A DNA stretch of 11,371 nt from contig URVF01000032.1 of NCBI GenBank assembly GCA_900551185.1, positions 1-11,371 of the forward strand, in the 5' to 3' direction. A model generated the notes under the pieces. The model was not told the DNA's origin and searched no databases. It was given only the letters and a program-made list of their open reading frames with translations. This DNA is from an uncultured Collinsella sp. (GTDB taxonomy: Bacteria > Actinomycetota > Coriobacteriia > Coriobacteriales > Coriobacteriaceae). Positions within the stretch are counted from its first letter, which is position 1, and each line of letters begins with the position of its first letter. This document shows positions 6,215-11,371 of this stretch, one piece after another. A program made the translations under genes and the position numbers.

Positions 6215-9200
6215 TACCGTCACCCTTGCCGCGCTTGGTCAGCACGAAGACGGCGATGAGCGCGAGGCCAATCACGCCGGCGGCGATGCCAACGATGGCG
6301 AGCGGATTGGTGCCAGTCTCCTGCTCGGAAGCACTAGAGGACTTCTTAGCAGTGGTCGTGGAAACAGCACCCGTATCGGACTTGGAATCGGACTTCTTGT
6401 CGGACTTGCCGTCCTTCCTGTCAGACTTCTTGTCAGACTTCTTCTCGTCCTTCTTATCGGACTTATCGGAGTCCTTCTTGCTGGGCTTGTTGTCCTTGGT
6501 CTCGGTCTTGGTCGACACCGTCGTCTTGGTCATCGGCTTATGACCCGGAGCGACAGCGCCGCCAGCCTGCTGGCCCTTCGTGCCGGAGCCGGAACCCGTG
6601 CCCGTGCCAGCGCCAGCACCGGAACCGTTGCCAGCGCCACCATTGCCGCCATTGGAGCCAGAACCGCCATTGCCGCCAGGGTTAACAGCATTCTTGGTCC
6701 ACTTGGCATACAGCGTCAGATCGGCCGTCACCGGCGTACTGAAGTCATACGCCTGCGTGCAAGCCTCATCGGTGAACCAACCGCCGAAAGTGTAGCCATC
6801 GCGCGTCGGATCGGCTGGCTTGACCAGCTTGCCGTCGGCCGTAGCAACAAACTTAGTGTCGCAAGCAGACCCGCCGTTGGAATTAAAGGCAACCGTCCAA
6901 GACTCAACGGCCCCGAGCTTGAACAGCGTGCCCGAATCATTGATGTAGTACAGGCTGCCAGATGCATCGGCAATGACCGGAGAGTCACAGTACTGGTAAT
7001 GGCCAGCCGCATCATAAATCTGCGTCGCCTCTGCATCACCGAGCGTATAGCGATACACGCCACCACCAGCAGAGTAGTTGACGTAATCCTTGCTATCCGC
7101 GCTGTTAACGGTGAAGTACACATAGGTCTTGCCGCCCTGAACACTCACCAGCGGAGTAGCAGCAATACCGTTGAGGCCAGCCGGCAGCGCCTTGCCGTCG
7201 GCAGCAGCGACCATCGTGGTCTTACCCGTCTTCAGGTTATAGAGAACCAGAGCAGAGCCCGTAGCCGTCTGTCCGCCGACAATCAGATTGTCACCAAACA
7301 CCGCAGGGGCGCTCAGATTATTCGTAAGGCCCAGGTCAACCGTCTCCTGCTCGCTCAGTACGCCCTTCGCCGAGAGCGAAATCACATGGAGCTTTCCGTC
7401 GTGCGTCATCTGATAGAAGGTCGAACCATTGGACGGATCGGCAATGCAATCGGCATTTGCGACAGCGCCGAGCTCCATGGTCGAAACGACATCGCCCGTC
7501 GTCTTATCAATGCACTTAAGCGTACCCGCGCTCGTAGGAACGATGGCATACTTATCCGTCAAAGCCGCACCAGTCCAGTAATAACCCTCGGAAGCGTCAA
7601 TGTTCTGCCAAGAAACTTCGCCCGTGGCAATCTTAATGCGCATAAAGGAGCCGTTGCCGTAGGTCGCGTTGTAATTCTCGTCATACGAAATATCGACCGA
7701 GCCTACATAGACGTACTCGCCGTCCGAAACGACGGTGCAGGAGCTCTGCGTCAAGTCCGTCAAACCAGGCGACAGCCACTTGCAGATCAGCTTGTCTGCA
7801 GTAATCGCCTGGACCGCACCGCCGTTGAGCGGAACGATGATAAGGCCATTGGTATAGATCGGACGAGAGGTATAGCTCACCTTAGAGGCAAGCGGCGCAG
7901 AGGCAACCTTTTTGCCCGTGGACGAATCGATCTTAATGAGCTCGTTCTCGGTCGCGATGTACACAAAGCCGTTAGCGATGACAGGCTCGCTGCAGTTGGC
8001 ATACTGCTGGCCAGACTCGGCCTTCCAATCGAAGGCCCACTTAAGACCGGCGGCCTGCGCAGGCGTCTTGGCATCCGTTACGGTCGAACCGTTGCCACTG
8101 TTGCCGTAGCCGGCCCACTCGACATCCCAATTAGGAGTCGTCGCACTCGGGTCCACGACAATCTTGTCGGGATCGGGCATGGGCGATTTTTCGGTGGTGT
8201 AGGCAAATGTAACCTTGTCGCCGCTCTTGAGCGTGACCTGGTTGGCACAGAGAGATGAGGACTCTCCGTTGATATACAGATGCCAGTATTTACCGGTCGC
8301 ACCATCATAGCCGTAAGAGTTGTCTTCGAACGGCGAAGTAATGGACCAGTATGCACCACTCTGGGAGGCCTTGTAATCAATGCCCTTCGCCTTCAGAACC
8401 GTCTCAATAAGGTCCTGGGCCGTAGAGCCTTCGGGCAGGGAAACATTGCTTGACGAGCCCCAGCGAGTATTGTTGCCGTTGACATCGGGGCCGATGATAT
8501 CGGCGGATCCAAGCACCTGACCAGGGAGGGCATCGCTGTCGCCAGCATACATAAAGGTGACGGCGTCACCCTCATGGAGCTCGTAGGCACCAGCGCCAAC
8601 GTCGGCGAACTTGTACTTTGCGTCGGACTTGCCCTTTACGTAGAAGCGCCAATAGCTATTGGTCGCAGCATCAGAGCCACAATAGGTCTTACCGTCAAGC
8701 GGCGAGGTAATGCCCCTAAGGTACCAACCCCAAGACTCTTCTGTAGCTTTGAGTTTAAGACCAGTCTGCTCCAACAGGTCCTTAGCAGTAGAGCCCGCCT
8801 TGAGACTCGTCTGGCCCGTCGAAGCCCAAACCTGCTGCTTGCCGTCCTTGTCCTTGCCAAGCACCTGAACGGAAGCATGGACAGAATCGGACGGCAACTG
8901 GTCGCCCCAGCCACCGTAGAACCACGTGACGGTATCGCCAGCATGGATGGTGACATTGTCCGCCGTATAGTCACTCGACTTGCCGTTGATAAACAGCTGC
9001 CAATAGGTCGAATAATCTTGGGGCGTACCCAGCTCAACACCGTTGTACTTAAGGCTCAGAATGAAGGAGCCCGCAGCAACGGCGTCAATATCATTCGCCT
9101 CGAGCGCGACCTTCGTAAGGTCAAGTGCGCTCGAGCCGGACGTCACCACATACTGCGCGTTATCGACCCAAGTCTGAGTCTTGCCCTGGGCATCGCGACC

Positions 9201-10112
9201 AATGACGGTCACATTTGCGGCAACCTGGTCCTTAACGACAGGGGACGAGCTACCAGCCGTATAGGCAAACTCAATCTTCTGCCCCTGGGTGAGCTTGACG
9301 CTGCTCGCGCCAACCGAGGAAGACGCGCCGTCGACGAACAGCTGCCAGAAGGCATAAGTCGTCGGATCGTAGGCAAGCGTGCGACCATCGCTCGGAGATG
9401 TGATGCTTTCGAGGTAGAAACCGTATGCCGTGTTCGATTCGTACTTCGCCTTGAAGCCCGTCTTCTCCTGCAGCTTAATGAAGGCATCCGCAGCCGTCGC
9501 GCCCTCGTCGAGCTTGAGCTGCGTAGGTGCCACCCAGGTCTGAGCCTTGCCGTCGGCATCGGTGCCGATAATCGAGAACGAGACCTCGACCTGCTTCTTG
9601 GCGACATCGCCGGTTTCTGTCGGGTTCTCTGTCTGAACGGCAGCCGCGGCGGCAGATCCTGCTTGGCCAGCGGATGCCGCTGAAGACTGCTCGCTCGCGA
9701 CAGGGCTCTCCCCCGTCGCCGAGCCTTCGTCGCCAGTTGCTGCCTCTGTTGTGGCGGCACTAGCTGCAGGCGCGCCCTCGGAATCCGAGACCTCGGTGCC
9801 GCTCTGCTCAGCGGCACCGCCCGCAAGCGCTGCGTCCTCGCCCGGCGTCGCAGCCTGAGCCACAGCCTCGGCAATGCCCTCGGCGCCCTCGGCCCACAGC
9901 TGAGCCGGCGTGGTGCCAAAGGCCATCGCGAAGGCCAGGAATGCCACTAGGCCGCGCTTGGCTACACCGCGTGCAATCGCGCCACGGCGATGCATCGAGG
10001 CGCGCTCGCGCTCGTCCTCAAACATATCCATTTGTCCCCCATTGTCTGTACTTGGAGCGATGCCTTGAGGCTGCCCCACGTCATCGCGCATGTTGCGTTC
10101 GAGTTCCCCCAT
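6204..10112 (-). CDS. Large surface protein: four DUF4430 domains, beta-propeller, B-repeat and C-terminal membrane anchor
   Basis: A 1302-residue secreted protein. Parts in order: a long hydrophilic N-terminus and export helix (about 53-71, with a possible cleavage near QLWA/EGA); an Ala/Ser/Glu-rich linker to about 165; four DUF4430 domains (about 174-286, 298-400, 411-524, 535-641); a PQQ-like beta-propeller (about 691-1071) with blade motifs such as GFVYIATENELIKID and GTLKCIDKTTGDVV; one InlB-type B-repeat (about 1072-1139, with DGYTFGGWFTDEAC); a Gly/Ser/Asn linker; a Lys/Ser/Asp repeat; and a membrane helix (about 1270-1292) with a basic tail. The tail has TGTNP but no LPXTG, so a membrane anchor is likelier than standard sortase attachment. 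Start 10112 has AAGGGGG six bases upstream; a TTG at 10175 lies inside the riboswitch. ATG 10031 is an alternative. Corrinoid capture is inferred from the riboswitch and DUF4430; adhesion is the alternative. Confidence 0.92.
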   Translation of the reverse strand: MGELERNMRDDVGQPQGIAPSTDNGGQMDMFEDERERASMHRRGAIARGVAKRGLVAFLAFAMAFGTTPAQLWAEGAEGIAEAVAQAATPGEDAALAGGAAEQSGTEVSDSEGAPAASAATTEAATGDEGSATGESPVASEQSSAASAGQAGSAAAAAVQTENPTETGDVAKKQVEVSFSIIGTDADGKAQTWVAPTQLKLDEGATAADAFIKLQEKTGFKAKYESNTAYGFYLESITSPSDGRTLAYDPTTYAFWQLFVDGASSSVGASSVKLTQGQKIEFAYTAGSSSPVVKDQVAANVTVIGRDAQGKTQTWVDNAQYVVTSGSSALDLTKVALEANDIDAVAAGSFILSLKYNGVELGTPQDYSTYWQLFINGKSSDYTADNVTIHAGDTVTWFYGGWGDQLPSDSVHASVQVLGKDKDGKQQVWASTGQTSLKAGSTAKDLLEQTGLKLKATEESWGWYLRGITSPLDGKTYCGSDAATNSYWRFYVKGKSDAKYKFADVGAGAYELHEGDAVTFMYAGDSDALPGQVLGSADIIGPDVNGNNTRWGSSSNVSLPEGSTAQDLIETVLKAKGIDYKASQSGAYWSITSPFEDNSYGYDGATGKYWHLYINGESSSLCANQVTLKSGDKVTFAYTTEKSPMPDPDKIVVDPSATTPNWDVEWAGYGNSGNGSTVTDAKTPAQAAGLKWAFDWKAESGQQYANCSEPVIANGFVYIATENELIKIDSSTGKKVASAPLASKVSYTSRPIYTNGLIIVPLNGGAVQAITADKLICKWLSPGLTDLTQSSCTVVSDGEYVYVGSVDISYDENYNATYGNGSFMRIKIATGEVSWQNIDASEGYYWTGAALTDKYAIVPTSAGTLKCIDKTTGDVVSTMELGAVANADCIADPSNGSTFYQMTHDGKLHVISLSAKGVLSEQETVDLGLTNNLSAPAVFGDNLIVGGQTATGSALVLYNLKTGKTTMVAAADGKALPAGLNGIAATPLVSVQGGKTYVYFTVNSADSKDYVNYSAGGGVYRYTLGDAEATQIYDAAGHYQYCDSPVIADASGSLYYINDSGTLFKLGAVESWTVAFNSNGGSACDTKFVATADGKLVKPADPTRDGYTFGGWFTDEACTQAYDFSTPVTADLTLYAKWTKNAVNPGGNGGSGSNGGNGGAGNGSGAGAGTGTGSGSGTKGQQAGGAVAPGHKPMTKTTVSTKTETKDNKPSKKDSDKSDKKDEKKSDKKSDRKDGKSDKKSDSKSDTGAVSTTTAKKSSSASEQETGTNPLAIVGIAAGVIGLALIAVFVLTKRGKGDGNAR
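6237..6305 (-). other. C-terminal membrane helix with degenerate sorting-signal appearance
   Basis: It codes for ETGTNPLAIVGIAAG followed by a helix of about 23 hydrophobic residues and KRGKGDGNAR. The layout (short polar motif, helix, basic tail) is that of a cell-wall sorting signal, but the L-P of LPXTG is absent. Either the helix stays in the membrane or a non-standard sortase motif is used. Confidence 0.7.
6321..6683 (-). repeat. Low-complexity linker: Gly/Ser/Asn block then Lys/Ser/Asp repeat
   Basis: It codes for a Gly/Ser/Asn-rich stretch (about 6560-6683) followed by irregular repeats of SDKK, KSDKK and KKDS (about 6375-6494) and a Ser/Thr-rich segment. Such linkers typically span the peptidoglycan between a membrane anchor and exposed domains. 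The lysine-rich block is net basic, whereas the linker of the 300-residue partner protein (5700-5970) is net acidic. Confidence 0.8.
6900..8042 (-). other. Region coding for the PQQ-like beta-propeller
   Basis: About 380 codons of repeating blades with the pattern of PQQ/quinoprotein-like propellers: 'SEPVIANGFVYIAT' strands, 'I.KID..TGK.V' turns, and recurrent 'P.....GG...Y' outer strands. By eye I see about six to eight blades. There are six cysteines but no clear CxxC or haem motif and no obvious enzymatic PQQ site, so a binding or scaffold role is likelier than catalysis. Confidence 0.75.
8190..9593 (-). repeat. Four tandem DUF4430-domain repeats
   Basis: The units lie at 9593-9255, 9221-8913, 8882-8541 and 8510-8190, about 103-114 codons each. 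Each opens with a version of IIG.D..GK.QTWV, has a middle TAKDLLE..G helix and a WYLRGITSPLDGKT strand (missing or altered in unit 2), and closes with YWQLFINGKSS followed by .GD.VTFAY. Divergence is large at the DNA level, so the duplication is old. The W/Y-W and GD.V elements match the DUF4430 family. Confidence 0.85.
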
Positions 10113-10174
10113 CGGGGTCCCCCTTCCCTCCAGAGCCCTATGCACACCGGCGGCATACGCCGCAGCCGCATGCA
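10106..10174 (-). promoter_or_regulatory. Leader between aptamer and start codon (probable expression platform)
   Basis: It holds a GC hairpin GCGGC-GTAT-GCCGC (10163-10150), then a purine-rich stretch with GGAGG (10131-10127), AAGGGGG (10125-10119) and the ATG at 10112. No poly-T follows any hairpin, so control at translation is likelier than at termination. CCTCC in the B12 box (10184-10180) is complementary to the GGAGG, and CCCC (10117-10114) can pair with GGGG on either side of the start. The switching scheme itself is inferred. Confidence 0.5.
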
Positions 10175-10347
10175 AGATGGGAGGCGATCCGACTTAACCT
10201 TAACGGCTCAGGCGCGCCGTCCGATCTGCGACGCGAACATCCCGAGCCAAGAGGAATTACGGTTACTGGTACAGCCGGGGACTTGCACCCCGATTCTCCC
10301 GAACGCGCAGGAAAACCGCGCGTTCGTGCGTCTCCGCACCACCATCT
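10175..10347 (-). ncRNA. Cobalamin (B12) riboswitch aptamer
   Basis: Closing stem P1 is AGATGG (10347-10342) with CCATCT (10180-10175). Inside are a GTGCG-GAGA-CGCAC hairpin (10339-10326), a GAACGCGC/GCGCGTTC hairpin (10325-10301), then GGGAGAATC, the conserved GGGGTGCAAGTCCCC core hairpin (10291-10277), GGCTGTACCAGTAACCGTAA (10276-10257), a peripheral arm closed by GGCTC/GAGCC (10248-10244 with 10209-10205), and the B12 box AGTCGGATCGCCTCCC (10194-10179) just before the P1 3' strand. Order and spacing fit the cobalamin riboswitch family. Such RNAs bind adenosyl- or methylcobalamin and usually switch the downstream gene off when B12 is plentiful. It leads straight into the large DUF4430 surface protein, 62 bases upstream of its ATG. 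Confidence 0.93.
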
Positions 10348-10357
10348 AGGCCATCGA

Positions 10358-10387
10358 TTATTACCGTCAAAATGGTATCACGCAAAA
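10358..10387 (-). promoter_or_regulatory. Weak candidate promoter for the riboswitch unit
   Basis: TAATAA (10363-10358) could be a -10, with TTTGCG (10386-10381) as a poor -35 at 17 bases. Transcription would then begin just before P1 at about 10350. A TTGACG at 10370-10365 looks like a good -35 but has no -10 at the right distance. The promoter must lie between the kinase terminator and P1. Confidence 0.25.
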
Positions 10388-10411
10388 GGGCCCCGCACAC
10401 AGGCGAAGCCC
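10384..10411 (-). terminator. Intrinsic terminator after the UbiB/ABC1 kinase gene
   Basis: GGGCTTCGC (10411-10403) pairs with GCGGGGCCC (10396-10388), including two U-G pairs, around the six-base loop CTGTGT, followed by TTTT (10387-10384). It separates the kinase gene from the riboswitch-led unit and shows that the riboswitch starts a separate transcript. Confidence 0.75.
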
Positions 10412-10462
10412 AAGGTAAAAGCTATTGTTTGCGATAGGAAATTGCGGTGACGGTCGCAGCCT

Positions 10463-11371
10463 CTAGTGTTTGCCGCCGTGGCTGTTGAGCCAGATATTGC
10501 GGCCCAGCATAAGCGCCAGCACCAGCGCGCTCACGTAGCCCATAAAGCCAATGACCGGGATACCAAACACAACCGGCTCGATGCGTGCGTAGTACACCAC
10601 CGACGAACCGATAAACAGGCCGGCGATAACGATAGCCATCGACATGCGGTCGATAATTCCGCCCAGCTGTCGCAGTGCCTTATCGCTGCTCATGATCTGC
10701 GTGTTCACCTTAAGCTGGCCGCGCGTAAGCATGCGCGAAGCCAGCCCCAGGTACTCAGCCGCCTCGAGTGAGCCCTTCGCCGCGCGATAGCTGCTCGCGG
10801 CAAGATCGCGCCCCATGTCGCGCACGCGCGCATAGGTGCTTTTCTCGTTTTTAATGTGGGTTTGGATGATCTGGATCATGTTGACGTTGGGCATGTACTC
10901 GGTCAGCAAACCCTCGAGCGTCACCATGCCGCGCGCGAACATCGTCACCACGCTCGGCAGCTCAACATCGTTTTTGCGCGCCAGGTTTAGCAGCGAGGTC
11001 AAAAACTCGCCGATATCCAGGTCTTTAAGGTCGAGGCCCGCAAAGTCAGCCACGATAAAGTCAAGATCGGACAAAAAGGCCGAATGATCGAGCTCAGCCG
11101 AGTCGCCACGCGTCACGGCGAAGCACATGAGCGAATCCTTGAGCTTGGGCACGTCACCCTCGGCCACGGCGAAAAACATGTCCTTTACGATACCGCGATC
11201 GTGACTCGACATGCGTCCGACCATGCCCAAGTCGATAAAGTAAACGATACCGTCTTTGAGGATGATGTTTCCCGCATGCGGGTCGGCATGGAAAAAGCCG
11301 TCGTCGAGCACCTGCGTCGAGTAGTCCTCGACAATCGCGGCACCGATCTTTTCCAAGTCATAGCCCTCGGC
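10463..11371 (-). CDS. UbiB/ABC1 (AarF) atypical kinase family protein, 5' end beyond the window
   Basis: The C-terminal 302 residues are present; the reading frame runs off the window edge, so the nucleotide-binding N-lobe is not seen. UbiB/COQ8 proteins are membrane-linked atypical kinases or ATPases supporting isoprenoid-quinone and other prenyl-lipid metabolism. Visible marks are FFHADPHAGNI (HADPHAGN at 28-35 of the fragment; most relatives have HADPHPGN) and FIDLGMVGR, the DFG-equivalent metal-binding motif (DLG at 47-49). The C-terminus has two membrane helices (about 245-261 and 267-290) typical of the family, then a basic tail. A TTG at 11356 lies inside the conserved domain and is not a start. 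A terminator follows at 10411-10384. Its quinone or lipid substrate in this organism cannot be told. Confidence 0.93.
   Translation of the reverse strand, partial: AEGYDLEKIGAAIVEDYSTQVLDDGFFHADPHAGNIILKDGIVYFIDLGMVGRMSSHDRGIVKDMFFAVAEGDVPKLKDSLMCFAVTRGDSAELDHSAFLSDLDFIVADFAGLDLKDLDIGEFLTSLLNLARKNDVELPSVVTMFARGMVTLEGLLTEYMPNVNMIQIIQTHIKNEKSTYARVRDMGRDLAASSYRAAKGSLEAAEYLGLASRMLTRGQLKVNTQIMSSDKALRQLGGIIDRMSMAIVIAGLFIGSSVVYYARIEPVVFGIPVIGFMGYVSALVLALMLGRNIWLNSHGGKH

Noticed and set aside
6215..6223. GTG at 6223 as start of the 300-residue DUF4430 protein
   Set aside because: The AAGG would abut the GTG; it is correctly spaced for the ATG at 6214.
6240..6320. Classical LPXTG sortase signal in the large protein
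   Set aside because: L-P is absent before TG; only the general layout is present.
6375..6494. Repetitive segment as a CRISPR array or DNA tandem repeat
   Set aside because: The repeats are irregular and codon-phased (Lys/Ser/Asp linker), with no spacers.
5997..8258. 753-codon open frame on the plus strand opposite the surface genes, and a 369-codon one at 8574-9683
   Set aside because: They are antisense shadows in GC-rich, low-stop DNA; the Arg/Ala/Leu-rich products show no domains, and the minus-strand frames have clear domains and signals.
10029..10031. ATG at 10031 as start of the large protein
   Set aside because: GGGGGA precedes it, but the spacing is short and the 10112 site is better placed and closer to the riboswitch; it remains a possible alternative.
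10113..10175. TTG at 10175 as start of the large DUF4430 protein
   Set aside because: It lies in the riboswitch P1 3' strand, and the extension covers the hairpin and the AAGGGGG ribosome site of the ATG at 10112.

Overview
The window reads as one end of a contig from a high-GC, Gram-positive gut-type actinobacterium, most likely a Coriobacteriia member close to Collinsella. This is an inference from base composition, the class III fructose-1,6-bisphosphatase, and the style of Ser/Gly/Lys-rich surface proteins; no rRNA or marker gene is present. The first 47 bases are not genomic: they match an Illumina Nextera i7 adapter including its 8-base index.

Layout. (1) 48-816 (+): 3' end of a TIM-barrel-like protein, with a terminator. 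(2) 924-1814 (-): a DegV/FakB-type fatty-acid-binding protein, convergent with the first gene. (3) 1815-2133: an AT-richer divergent control region with two inverted repeats, one of them a perfect 10-bp operator-like repeat directly before fbp. (4) 2134-4050 (+): class III fructose-1,6-bisphosphatase. (5) 4129-5151 (+): two paralogous small GtrA-family membrane proteins, ending at a strong terminator. (6) 5252-10347 (-): a self-contained transcription unit consisting of a cobalamin riboswitch, a 1302-residue surface protein (four DUF4430 repeats, a PQQ-type beta-propeller, an InlB-type B-repeat, a basic wall-spanning linker and a C-terminal membrane helix), and a 300-residue N-terminally anchored protein carrying one more DUF4430 domain. 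Their reading frames overlap by 11 bases, and a strong intrinsic terminator closes the unit. (7) 10463-11371 (-): a UbiB/ABC1 atypical kinase, cut by the window edge, with its own terminator before the riboswitch.

The riboswitch unit is the most interesting part. DUF4430 is related to the C-terminal cobalamin-binding domain of animal transcobalamin and intrinsic factor, and beta-propellers are used for surface cobalamin capture by BtuG in Bacteroidetes. A B12-sensing RNA placed directly before a cell-surface protein with both folds suggests a Gram-positive corrinoid-capture system made when B12 is scarce. The architecture and the riboswitch are visible in the sequence; corrinoid binding is inferred.
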